A stretch of 64,000 nt of DNA from Methanosarcina sp. MTP4 (GTDB lineage: Archaea > Halobacteriota > Methanosarcinia > Methanosarcinales > Methanosarcinaceae), in NCBI RefSeq assembly GCF_000970045.1, contig NZ_CP009505.1:2542001-2606000 (forward strand), given 5' to 3'. Every line of letters starts with the position of its first letter. Positions within the stretch are counted from its first letter, which is position 1. The notes under the pieces are model-generated. The model was given only the letters and a program-made list of their open reading frames with translations. It ran no database searches and was not told where the DNA came from. The translations under genes were made by a program, and so were the position numbers. Of this stretch, positions 8,415 to 16,682 are shown in pieces.

Positions 8415-9536
8415 ATGATGCAGTATAACTATAAGACTCAAACTGAAAAATACGAATTCGTTTCCGGACAGCATGGTGGTTACTATCATCATAATTTCAT
8501 AGACCATGCTTATCTTTACAATCTATATTTCCCGCCAGAGGCAGTTTTTACAAACTTTAAAAATCAAATTCACGACATTGTCCTTAATTACCCGATTGCA
8601 CAGGATGCTCTTGCCGGCCTTATCGGTAATCTGATCCATCAACCTGCTGAAAGAATCGTTGTGGGAAACGGCGCTGCCGAACTTATCAAAATTATATCCG
8701 GCCACGTATCCAGCAAGTTGATCGTTCCAGTGCCCTCTTTTAATGAATATGCTAATGCAGCACCGGCAGGCCGGGTAGTTGAATTCCCCCTTGAATTTCC
8801 ATCTTTTCAATTGGATGTAGATAAGTTTGCTGCTGAAGCGATCAGGGTTAAAGCAGATGTTGCTGTTGTGGTAACACCTAATAATCCAACATCTATACTG
8901 GTTCCTAAGTCCGATCTAATAAATCTTGCACAAAAACTTGCAAATCATGATTGCATGCTGATCGTCGATGAATCCTTCATGGATTTTGTACATAACCCGG
9001 ATCAAACAAGCCTGGAACATGAAATCGAACGTTACCCAAATGTGGCAATCATTAAAAGCATGAGCAAAGCCTATGGCATCTGCGGTCTCAGGATAGGTTA
9101 TATGCTAACTGCAAATTCAGCATTTGCTGAAGCTGTAAGGAAAGGCGTACATATCTGGAATATTAACGGATTTGCCGAAGAGTTTCTTCGGATTTTGCCC
9201 GATTACAGACAGGAGTTTGTCGAAAGCTGTAAACAGGTACGGATCGACAGGGACAATCTGTATAAAAACCTGTGTGCTATCCAGGGAATGACTGTTTACA
9301 AACCTGATGCAAACTTTGTTTTCTGCCGCCTCCCGGATTATGCACAAAGTGGCCCTGAAATCACGCGGCAATTGTTTATTGAGCATAACATGTACATAAA
9401 ACACTGCCAGGACAAAACTCTACCTGATTCTAGCCGTTATGTTCGTATTGCCAGCCGTACTGAAACAGAAAATTGCAAATTAGTTGAAGCATTGGCAGAT
9501 ATCATTGACTTGAATAAAACGGAAGTATCCAGATGA
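8415..9536 (+). CDS. HisC/CobD-like fold-type I PLP enzyme
   Basis: 373 residues. The PLP Schiff-base lysine is Lys218 in SMSKAYG. PNNPTS (155-160) and VDESF (Asp185) bind the cofactor, and RIGY plus a C-terminal YVRIASR (Arg) bind the substrate. The overall pattern is histidinol-phosphate aminotransferase/threonine-phosphate decarboxylase. AGGA lies seven bases before the first of two consecutive ATGs. Related enzymes annotated as aminotransferases in Campylobacter capsule clusters decarboxylate serine phosphate to ethanolamine phosphate. Between a cytidylyltransferase and a CDP-alcohol transferase that reaction would be logical, but a simple transamination cannot be excluded. Confidence 0.75.
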   Translation: MMQYNYKTQTEKYEFVSGQHGGYYHHNFIDHAYLYNLYFPPEAVFTNFKNQIHDIVLNYPIAQDALAGLIGNLIHQPAERIVVGNGAAELIKIISGHVSSKLIVPVPSFNEYANAAPAGRVVEFPLEFPSFQLDVDKFAAEAIRVKADVAVVVTPNNPTSILVPKSDLINLAQKLANHDCMLIVDESFMDFVHNPDQTSLEHEIERYPNVAIIKSMSKAYGICGLRIGYMLTANSAFAEAVRKGVHIWNINGFAEEFLRILPDYRQEFVESCKQVRIDRDNLYKNLCAIQGMTVYKPDANFVFCRLPDYAQSGPEITRQLFIEHNMYIKHCQDKTLPDSSRYVRIASRTETENCKLVEALADIIDLNKTEVSR

Positions 9537-10189
9537 AAGATTCGCAACATCAACAATCACATAAGACAGGAATGCTTACTTTTGCCAGAGACCTTCCAAA
9601 TATCTGTTCGCTTGCAGGGCTATTATGTGCGGTCCTTAGTATATACTATGCTATATTAGGCAATTTTCCGGTTGCGATAATTGGAATGGTTTGGGCTGTT
9701 TTTTTTGACTGGGGGGACGGAATCATTGCCCGTCGGATGAAGGGGCGAACTGATGAATATCGAGCTATCGGGGGACAGCTTGATTCATTGATAGATATTG
9801 TAAGTTTTGGAATTTGCCCCGCTGTATTTCTCTTGAGCTATGGAGAATTCAGTCCATGGTTCTTACCTGGAGCATTCGTGATTGTCGCTGCCAGTGCAAT
9901 ACGCTTGAGTTATTTCAATGTTTTCGGCCTGGTCGATGATTCGACATACATGGGATTGGCACTTGACAACAATGTCATTATTCTTGCTTTTGTCTTTCTG
10001 TTTAACGGTTTATTCGGCCATACAATTTTTTCAGTCATTATATATACAATGTTTATGTGTATGGCTGTCTTTAATTTAGCACCGATCCGAACGCCCAAGT
10101 TTAACGGAAGGTGGTTTTATGCTCTCGGGGTTTATGTCACGGGATTAACAGCCATCTATAGCTGGATACTGTGGGGCAAGTATCCGTAA
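9533..10189 (+). CDS. CDP-alcohol phosphatidyltransferase family membrane enzyme
   Basis: 218 residues with about six hydrophobic segments. The family motif is present: D62-G63-x2-A66-R67, then G80-x3-D84-x3-D88 (FDWGDGIIARR, GGQLDSLIDIVSFG). The gap between AR and G is 12 residues, longer than the usual 8-9. The DSLxDxVSFGxxPA part is closest to archaeal/bacterial serine-type synthases. The ATG overlaps the previous stop codon by four bases, so it is translationally coupled. It should transfer a phospho-head group between CDP-alcohol and a lipid acceptor (or CDP-archaeol and an alcohol) in the membrane. Confidence 0.85.
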   Translation: MKDSQHQQSHKTGMLTFARDLPNICSLAGLLCAVLSIYYAILGNFPVAIIGMVWAVFFDWGDGIIARRMKGRTDEYRAIGGQLDSLIDIVSFGICPAVFLLSYGEFSPWFLPGAFVIVAASAIRLSYFNVFGLVDDSTYMGLALDNNVIILAFVFLFNGLFGHTIFSVIIYTMFMCMAVFNLAPIRTPKFNGRWFYALGVYVTGLTAIYSWILWGKYP

Positions 10190-10286
10190 AAGGAGACATT
10201 AATCGTAATAATTCAGCCTGGACAAAACAACATCAATAGCCATCTTAATTAAAATTCAATGGACAAATTTCAAAAACCGTCCACTG

Positions 10287-10808
10287 TTAATACTTCCTCA
10301 CCATCTCCGCCTGCCACTCCGTCTCCGGCCACCCTCTCAACCCTCTTGACTTATTAATCCTGTCCAGGTAGCCCACCACCTCGTCCGCGGAAAAACCAAA
10401 GTCCCGTAGCACACATCCTATGACCGTCCCGGTCCTGCCTATGCCCCCCATACAGTGGACAACGACTCCCTCTCCTGCATCAATTTTTCTTCTCACCAGA
10501 GCCGCTGCCTGCCTGGCAAGCCCCTCCTCAGTCGCAGGGTCCTGCGGCGAATTCCCATAGTGCAGGTCTTCCATCTCCGCAGAAAACAGCACCTTGAGGG
10601 GATGAGGATCATAAGAGACCTCCGAATCGCAGAGGCAGACAACTTCGGATAAGCCCGCAGCAGCAATCTTTTCCCAGGGAGTAAAAACTCCGGGGTAGGG
10701 CATTCCGGCAAGAAGCACCGGCTCCTTGAGTACGATATAGAGGTTCCGGGGCATTCTGATGCCGGCTATTGAGGGCATTTCCAGCGGGGTTAATAGTGAG
10801 GGCATCAT
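10287..10808 (-). CDS. Dual-specificity/tyrosine phosphatase family protein, copy 2
   Basis: 173 residues, almost identical to the protein at 6594, with the same HCMGGIGRTG active site (Cys119, Arg125). Differences are scattered substitutions (for example EMPSIAG for EMPVIAG, and DFGFSADEVVGYL for DLGFSADEVVDYL). A TATA-like stretch at about 10834-10843 matches copy 1. Both copies look intact, so both may be expressed. Confidence 0.85.
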   Translation of the reverse strand: MMPSLLTPLEMPSIAGIRMPRNLYIVLKEPVLLAGMPYPGVFTPWEKIAAAGLSEVVCLCDSEVSYDPHPLKVLFSAEMEDLHYGNSPQDPATEEGLARQAAALVRRKIDAGEGVVVHCMGGIGRTGTVIGCVLRDFGFSADEVVGYLDRINKSRGLRGWPETEWQAEMVRKY

Positions 10809-10880
10809 GCCAAAGAGTACGAAGGGAGGGGATATAAATTTTCAGTGGGTTGGGAATGGGGTGAGGGAGAGTTTGGAAGG
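10289..10880. repeat. ~590-bp segmental duplication, right copy
   Basis: Direct-orientation partner of 6595-7180, covering the phosphatase gene and its promoter. Recombination between the copies would delete the intervening three-gene operon. Confidence 0.85.
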
Positions 10881-10932
10881 TAAAGGACTAGCCATCAACA
10901 ATTAAAAAAATTATGAAACAAAAAATGCAATT

Positions 10933-11691
10933 TCAAATTTCATAAAAATTAGGCAGAGTTTTAAAGTAATCTCGATGGAATTTCAGTTCAATATTAAGAA
11001 TCTCGTCATCAAGGGTTTTATTTAATGCGTAAACAAATTTTTTCAAGAACTCAATCTGATCTTGTGCATCACTTATAGAAGGAATGGTTGTACCTGACCC
11101 GCCATGAGCAAATGAATTTCTTAAACCGATGAATTCTTCCAATTTTGTTTCAACACCCCCCACATAATCCAAGTCATTAAAAGTATCACGGCTAAATATA
11201 TTACGAATACCTATGTCAATAAACATTGTTCTAATTGTATCTTTACCAGGATTAGAATTTGTGATTGAGAAAGACTCTTTGACAAAAATTGGTTTATATT
11301 CGCAATTTTCAAAAGACGAAGCGTAAATCTTAACTATCTTTTCATAATCTGAATTCAATTTTTGTTCATTAATTAATTTTAGAACCTGTAATGTTTTCCT
11401 TTTATTTGTAATCAAAAGTTTTTCATCAATATATTTAGTTGGAAGATTCATATTATTAATTTGCTCAATAAATTCCATAAAAGACTCTTTAAGGTATTTC
11501 TCGAGAAATCCACTACTCATTATGATTGCACTTCTTGAAGCCACGGACCAAATTATTCTAAAATTTTCAGTATTCATTTTACTAGCGTAATCTAGCAGAG
11601 AATTTACCTCTTCAATTTGGTCCAAAAAATGAATATAGGAGGCATTTATTCTATAAAATTCAGTGGAACTATGAGAATTAAAAGAGCTCAT
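10933..11691 (-). CDS. HEPN-domain protein (MAE_28990/MAE_18760-like), partner of DUF262 protein
   Basis: 252 residues, all helical. The HEPN RNase motif R-x4-H is present as Arg191-NSFA-His196 (GLRNSFAHGG), preceded by a long helix in the N-terminal half (SAIIMSSGFLEKYLKESF) typical of these proteins. It begins four bases after the stop of the DUF262 gene, so the two form one operon. Base composition is much more AT-rich than dapL next door, suggesting recent acquisition. Such pairs occur in defence contexts; the active-site motif suggests an RNA-cutting effector (inference). Confidence 0.75.
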   Translation of the reverse strand: MSSFNSHSSTEFYRINASYIHFLDQIEEVNSLLDYASKMNTENFRIIWSVASRSAIIMSSGFLEKYLKESFMEFIEQINNMNLPTKYIDEKLLITNKRKTLQVLKLINEQKLNSDYEKIVKIYASSFENCEYKPIFVKESFSITNSNPGKDTIRTMFIDIGIRNIFSRDTFNDLDYVGGVETKLEEFIGLRNSFAHGGSGTTIPSISDAQDQIEFLKKFVYALNKTLDDEILNIELKFHRDYFKTLPNFYEI

Positions 11692-11695
11692 AATA

Positions 11696-12802
11696 TCACA
11701 CTACTGATGAAAGCATGTCCAAAAATTTTTGGATTCTTGTTCTGTTTGCCTCTAAGCTATTTGTTCCTTTTCTAATTGATTCAACAAAATCAGTATCTTC
11801 AAACAATAATTTAGTTCCACTTATTATCTGGTCTTCTTTTCCTTTTATTGAATCCTTACTTACTTTTGAAAAACTATACATAATAGCATCGTAAAATGGG
11901 GCCGAAATTGTGGTCCATTCACTTTTAGAAGTGTCCCATTTTCTGAAAGCTTGATTTCCATAAATGCTATACACTTTATCGACAGTTTCCGTGAATGAAA
12001 TTCTATTATCTTCAAGTTCCTTGTCTGTGACATTAGAATTTTTTTGTTCCATATATTTATTCATGGATGTTTTTAAATTTCCAGTAACTTTTTCATAATC
12101 TTGGAGCAAAAAGAATCTTAAAACTAATTGGACATCGTCCATCCTTTGATATATTTTAATCTTCTTAAGCTTGTCAAAAGACGTTGGAAGCCCTAAACAT
12201 TCTCGAAAATAGTTTAGCTCTGAAAGTTCGACCAAGAGATCATTAAATTTTCCACGATGAATGCAATTTCTGACCTCTTGTGGAGTTAGGTTTTCTCCTC
12301 CAGTATTAATTCTTTCGAAAACATCAAACTTTATATCTAAGTCAGATTCATTTAGCAAAACAACGGCAGAGATCGAACGTCTTTCAATAGCATTTCTTAT
12401 AGTTTGATTCAATTGACTAAATTTTTTCCCATTAAGCTCCCCCCAAAATGTAAGACCAGATAGTGCAAATTTATCAGTTAAATACATGTTAATTGCAGTT
12501 AGTCTCTGCTTACCATCCATAACTGAGTAAGTATTATATTCTTCTTCTGCAAGAAATATTGGAGGAATTGGAACAGCCATTATTATAGATTCAATAAGCT
12601 TGGATTGTTGTTTCACATTCCAACGATCTCGTCTTTGAAACTTAGGCTCAAGATCTATCACTTTGTTTTTCAACATGTCTTTTAAGCTTGGTATGTACAG
12701 GTCCATCTTTTGACTAACGAGCCTTTTTTGTTCTTCCTTGTACTTCTCTGTGATGACAAAATCTTCATCTTCAATAGCTTCAATTTCTTCATCTTCTTCC
12801 AT
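11696..12802 (-). CDS. DUF262 (ParB/GmrSD-N-like) domain protein
   Basis: 368 residues. The DUF262 core is clear: PKFQRRDRWN (54-62), IESIIMAVPIPPIFL, then D96-GKQR-100 with the following LTAINMYL, and FERINTGGENLTPQEVRN at about 162-179. DGQR-type residues are the putative nucleotidase centre of GmrS-like proteins. The acidic N-terminus (~30 residues) looks disordered. There is no fused DUF1607/HNH nuclease as in GmrSD; the HEPN protein encoded next may supply the effector instead. The gene is strongly AT-rich. Confidence 0.8.
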   Translation of the reverse strand: MEEDEEIEAIEDEDFVITEKYKEEQKRLVSQKMDLYIPSLKDMLKNKVIDLEPKFQRRDRWNVKQQSKLIESIIMAVPIPPIFLAEEEYNTYSVMDGKQRLTAINMYLTDKFALSGLTFWGELNGKKFSQLNQTIRNAIERRSISAVVLLNESDLDIKFDVFERINTGGENLTPQEVRNCIHRGKFNDLLVELSELNYFRECLGLPTSFDKLKKIKIYQRMDDVQLVLRFFLLQDYEKVTGNLKTSMNKYMEQKNSNVTDKELEDNRISFTETVDKVYSIYGNQAFRKWDTSKSEWTTISAPFYDAIMYSFSKVSKDSIKGKEDQIISGTKLLFEDTDFVESIRKGTNSLEANRTRIQKFLDMLSSVV

Positions 12803-13081
12803 TTTAATCTCTCAACTTATTTGACCAGTACATTTAGATATGAACGTCAAGCTTTTAATTATTTCGTCAAGAATTAACAAATTGAATCTTAATAAAATAT
12901 GAAAGATTACAAGATTTTTAAAAGTTTGTATTTGTTCCTCGGATATTTCAAATATCCAGATATTTATTACTCGTCTACCCTCAATCACAACCTCCCCTCA
13001 TCCCATACCTATTAATATTTCAATCACCGTACCTATCCCAGAAAAACACGCCGTAAATCCCATATATAGGTGACTTTACCA

Positions 13082-14239
13082 ATGTATTCCGACCGAATCA
13101 ACGCATTACCCCCATACCTTTTTGCAGCGATCGATGAAGCAAAAGCCGAAGCTAAGGCTAAGGGAGTCGACGTGATCGACCTTGGGATAGGAGACCCGGA
13201 CCTGCCCACCCATCCGCATATTGTGGAGGCTATGTGCGAGGCTGTCAGGGACCCGAGGACGCACAGTTATCCGTCCCACAACGGGCTTTATGAGTTCAGG
13301 AAGTCTGCGGCTGACTGGTGCGAGAAGTATAAGGGCGTTAAGCTCGACCCGGACAGCGAGGTCCTGGCCCTGATCGGGTCCAAGGAGGCTGTGGCACATA
13401 TCCCGCTTGCTTTTGTCAACCCCGGAGATGTCGTGCTCTATACCGACCCCGGCTATCCTGTCTATAAGATAGGGGCCGAGTTTGCGGGCGGAGATCCGTA
13501 CCCGCTGCCCCTGAAGGTTGAAAACGACTTTTTGCCTGACCTTGACTCCATCCCGGCAGATGTCCTTCAAAAGGCAAAGCTCTTCTTCTTCAACTACCCG
13601 AACAACCCGACCTCGGCTGTTGCGGATATGGCTTTCTTTGAGAAGGTCGCAGCGTTCTGTAAGGAGCACGACATCATTGCCGTGCACGACAACGCCTACT
13701 GCCAGATGGTCTACGACGGCTATGAATCCCCTTCCTTCCTGGCTGCAAAAGGCGCAATGGACATAGGGATCGAACTCTACTCCCACTCCAAGACCTACAA
13801 CATGACCGGCTGGAGGGTCGGCTTTGCTGTCGGGAACAAAGACCTGGTCAAGGGCCTGGACAAAGTCAAGTCCAACATCGACTCCGGAACCTTTGAAGCC
13901 GTACAGCTCGCAGGCGCAGCAGCCATGAACGAGTCCCAGGCATGTGTGGACGACACGAACAAAATCTACACCGAACGCAGGGACACCCTGATCGAAGGGC
14001 TCAAAGCCATGGGCCTTGAAGCAAAACCGCCCAAAGCCACCTTCTATATATGGGCCCCCGTCCCCGCAGGCTTTACCTCCATGGAATTCTCAAAGGTCCT
14101 CCTTGAGGAAGCCGGAATCGTAGCAACTCCGGGCGTCGGCTTCGGAGACGCAGGCGAGGGCTTCATCAGGTTCGCACTCACCCAGCCCGTACCCAGGCTT
14201 CAGGAAGCTGTCGAGCGGATGAAGAAGCTGCAGTTCTGA
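13082..14239 (+). CDS. dapL: LL-diaminopimelate aminotransferase
   Basis: 385 residues from the chosen ATG. The cofactor lysine lies in HSKTYNMTGWRVG, with the class I/II landmarks NYPNNPT, VHDNAYCQM and a C-terminal FIRFALTQP (Arg). It resembles the DapL2-type enzyme of methanogens that converts tetrahydrodipicolinate directly to LL-DAP for lysine synthesis. An in-frame GTG exists at 13070, but AGGTGA at 13068-13073 is better read as the ribosome-binding site for ATG 13082. It is transcribed alone and ends in a strong terminator. Confidence 0.9.
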   Translation: MYSDRINALPPYLFAAIDEAKAEAKAKGVDVIDLGIGDPDLPTHPHIVEAMCEAVRDPRTHSYPSHNGLYEFRKSAADWCEKYKGVKLDPDSEVLALIGSKEAVAHIPLAFVNPGDVVLYTDPGYPVYKIGAEFAGGDPYPLPLKVENDFLPDLDSIPADVLQKAKLFFFNYPNNPTSAVADMAFFEKVAAFCKEHDIIAVHDNAYCQMVYDGYESPSFLAAKGAMDIGIELYSHSKTYNMTGWRVGFAVGNKDLVKGLDKVKSNIDSGTFEAVQLAGAAAMNESQACVDDTNKIYTERRDTLIEGLKAMGLEAKPPKATFYIWAPVPAGFTSMEFSKVLLEEAGIVATPGVGFGDAGEGFIRFALTQPVPRLQEAVERMKKLQF

Positions 14240-14300
14240 TCCGGCAGAGCAACAGTTCTGACCCGAATTAAACACAAATTCATTCAAAAGATCTTAGTCA

Positions 14301-14336
14301 GGCGGCGTGATCCTGAAATCCGCCGCCCCCTTTTTT
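14301..14336 (+). terminator. GC hairpin plus T6 after dapL
   Basis: GGCGGCG (14301-14307) pairs perfectly with CGCCGCC (14321-14327). CCC and then TTTTTT follow. Confidence 0.8.
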
Positions 14337-14499
14337 CGTTTTTGATGAAATTTTGCCCCCGTTTTATCTTCGTTTTGTTCTAGTTTTCTCCCCGGTTTGC
14401 CCCTGTATGTTCTTTTAATCAGCCTGTTACCGGAGCACATTTAATTCAAACATTATCAGTAGCCAGGGGCCTCACAGGTTGCCAACCCCGTCAGCAGTC

Positions 14500-14519
14500 C
14501 CGCTCGCCGAGGCGAGCGG
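14500..14519. other. Perfect inverted repeat CCGCTCGCC-GA-GGCGAGCGG
   Basis: A GC-rich 9-bp dyad sits in otherwise AT-rich noncoding DNA between dapL and the next gene. No gene is attached to it; it may be a processed hairpin or a remnant of a mobile repeat. Confidence 0.5.
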
Positions 14520-14686
14520 CCTTTCCCTGAAAATTGTGGAGAAGAAGAAAGAGCTGAAAAACCTGAAACTGCTGCAACCGCACCATACCAGACCAAAACA
14601 GCAGTTTTCATTGCCAGTGGAATATTTGTGGCTAAACTATTAATTCTCAATGAAATGTTTTAAAAACCCGAATCAATCACCCCTAA

Positions 14687-14827
14687 CTATAGTCAATTCC
14701 CCAAATTTTTTCACCAATCTCAATTGAAAGTTTAAACCACAGACAGCACGGAAAACACAGAATAAAGGAAATAGGGCACAATCCTTCCGTGCTTTCTGTG
14801 TCTTCCGTGCTTATATGTAAGTGTAAA
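14687..14827 (-). repeat. Dispersed ~140-bp noncoding repeat, copy 1
   Basis: This stretch matches, in inverted orientation, the one at 60655-60798. Shared landmarks are a CACCAATCTCAA-TGAAAGTTTAA end, a central part in which ACGGAA/CACAGAA strings occur in both orientations, and a TGTAAGTGTAAAT end. It can fold on itself because the ACGGAAGACACAGAA-type strings face each other. Peptides read through it (TTEDTESTE-like) are not genes. Confidence 0.75.
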
Positions 14828-14992
14828 TCTTTGCGTTCGGTATAATCACCCCTCACAACTAAGATGAGCTCCAGAAATCTCAAAGAAGAGATCACAAAAT
14901 AGGGAGAGTTTCAAGCTCGTAACGAAGCTTGAGTACTCTTATTTATGAGCCCTCACATAATTAAATAAGGAGTTACAGGAAAGGGGCCAGCC

Positions 14993-15268
14993 ATGATAAT
15001 GAAAGTAAAGTTTCTTGACTCGGTGCAGGAAATCACAGAACAGCCGGAAATTGAAGTCAAGATCCGGAAAGGGGATACCGTATGTACGGTCCTGTGGGCT
15101 CTTGCCTACCATTACGGGCATGATTTTTATGCAGTGACCGTCGGAGACGAAAGCGAATACCCAAAAATCAGGGTTCTGCTGAACGGCAGGGATATAGAAG
15201 AATACTCCAGCTGCCTGGAAGCCGACGTGAAAAGCGGGGACATACTTGAGCTGCGGGAACGGAATTGA
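14993..15268 (+). CDS. MoaD/ThiS-like ubiquitin-fold protein lacking the C-terminal diglycine
   Basis: 91 residues. The beta-grasp pattern is clear and matches the protein at 18668: VKFLDSVQEITEQPEIEVKI versus VKFLATIRQITGEPEIELEI, then KIRVLLNGRD versus KVRFLVNGRN. It ends SGDILELRERN, where the paralogue ends DGDVMVLVPPVAGG. Without Gly-Gly it should not be adenylated or thiocarboxylated as a sulfur carrier or protein modifier. The 3' end of the gene has been copied into the tandem repeat that follows, so the C-terminus may have been remodelled. GGGG six bases upstream supports the first ATG; the ATG at 14999 is an alternative. Confidence 0.7.
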   Translation: MIMKVKFLDSVQEITEQPEIEVKIRKGDTVCTVLWALAYHYGHDFYAVTVGDESEYPKIRVLLNGRDIEEYSSCLEADVKSGDILELRERN

Positions 15269-15352
15269 GCTGCGGGAACGGAATTGAGCTGCGGGAACAG
15301 AATTGAGCTGCGGGGACATACTTGAGCTGCGGGAACGGAATTGAGCTGACCC
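15248..15352. repeat. 19-bp tandem repeat derived from the 3' end of the MoaD-like gene
   Basis: GAGCTGCGGGAACGGAATT repeats from 15248, with the first copy inside the coding frame and containing the stop region. A longer unit, CGGGGACATACTTGAGCTG, which is also part of the gene, recurs at about 15311. The remainder of 15353-15724 holds no gene I can support. Confidence 0.8.
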
Positions 15353-15724
15353 TAGGGAAGCCTTCAAAATGAAATTCCCAATTAATTTCTAAACCGTCCT
15401 TACTTTGATTCAGAACTCACCCGGAAACAACAACACCGAATAACACTTAACAAAATGCGCTTTTAACAAAATACGCATATGGACACATTTTTACCCCAAT
15501 AATTACAACCGAACTTACTCTGTTTCTGATTTATCAGCGTCTTCTTTTTAAATTACTGCCTGCTCAAGCCTCGCTTCGCTCGGGACAAAAACGACGGTAG
15601 ATGCTATTCCGGTTGCTCCGGCTTTTTAAGTCAACCCGAAAAAAATCCAACCCTGAAGATCCTTCACCCCCCATAGCCCGAAAAGCACTTCTTTTTTAAG
15701 CCATTACTTCTTTATCAGAACAGC

Positions 15725-16486
15725 ATGCCAGAACCCGCTAAAGCGCCCGAAAAAGGATCTGTAAAGTCCACTATCAAAGAGCATTTCCAGCTTAAGGAGA
15801 CCATCGTCACAATCGCAGCTGACGAGCAAGCCCACATCGAAGCTGCAAAAGAAGCAATCCGTTTTCACCGCGCAGCCCTTGAGAACTACATCCTCTCAGA
15901 CCCTTTTTTCAAGCTCACCCTTGAACCCCATACCTATCCTCCCGACGCCCCGGAAATCGTCCGGCGGATGGTTGAAGCCGGGAATTCCATGGGAATAGGG
16001 CCCATGAGTGCGGTTGCAGGCACGGTCTCGGCTCTTGCCGTGGAAGCCATGGTCGAAACCGGAGCTTCGTATGCGATTGTGGACAACGGCGGAGACATTG
16101 CTATGATCAACGACAGGCCTGTAGTTGTGGGAATTTATGCGGGACAGTCCTCCATCAGGAACCTGGGCTTCGTCTTCGAGCCCCGGGACTCGGTCACCGG
16201 GGTCTGTACCTCAGCCGGGACCGTGGGGCCTTCAATCAGCTTCGGGATGGCAGACGCTGCTGTAGTGTTTTCCGAGGATGTTTCCCTGGCAGATTCGGCT
16301 GCAACGGCTCTCGGGAATGCCGTGAATCCGGGGAAAGAAGCTGTAGAGAAGGCTTTTGACGTGGTTAAAGAAATTTCCGGAGTCAGGGGGGCGGTCGTGG
16401 TCCAGGGAGAGTACATCGGAATGTGGGGAGAGGTGCCGAAAATCACGAGGGCGGACGTGCGGTATGAGTGCATTACTAAGGCGTGA
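15725..16486 (+). CDS. UPF0280 family protein (ApbE-like fold)
   Basis: 253 residues. The family pattern is visible: [11 protein letters not shown] near the N-terminus, [29 protein letters not shown], then SITGVC-like [20 protein letters not shown] and [23 protein letters not shown]. The NGGD and ADAAV...[10 protein letters not shown] elements resemble the flavin transferase ApbE, so flavin binding or transfer is possible. The activity of UPF0280 is not established to my knowledge. It lies 200 bp upstream of the tungsten oxidoreductase gene in the same direction. Confidence 0.85.
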   Translation: MPEPAKAPEKGSVKSTIKEHFQLKETIVTIAADEQAHIEAAKEAIRFHRAALENYILSDPFFKLTLEPHTYPPDAPEIVRRMVEAGNSMGIGPMSAVAGTVSALAVEAMVETGASYAIVDNGGDIAMINDRPVVVGIYAGQSSIRNLGFVFEPRDSVTGVCTSAGTVGPSISFGMADAAVVFSEDVSLADSAATALGNAVNPGKEAVEKAFDVVKEISGVRGAVVVQGEYIGMWGEVPKITRADVRYECITKA

Positions 16487-16682
16487 ATACTTTTATTTAG
16501 TAACCTTAACATAATAATATCTGAGATATATTCAATTGCATATCCTGTTTAGATTCATACCCCAAAATTGACCTCGTATTGGTCCGGCAGACACTTTAAA
16601 AGTGGGAAAATGATTACATGCCGGAAAAGCTGAAGAACTCATTGAAGAGCTCATTAGAAACTCATTCAAAAGGAGGATTTCC

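Noticed and set aside
14683-14895. Small protein with a HISTEDTESTE segment, and its partner at 60650-60853
   Set aside because: Both are translations of opposite strands of the same dispersed noncoding repeat.
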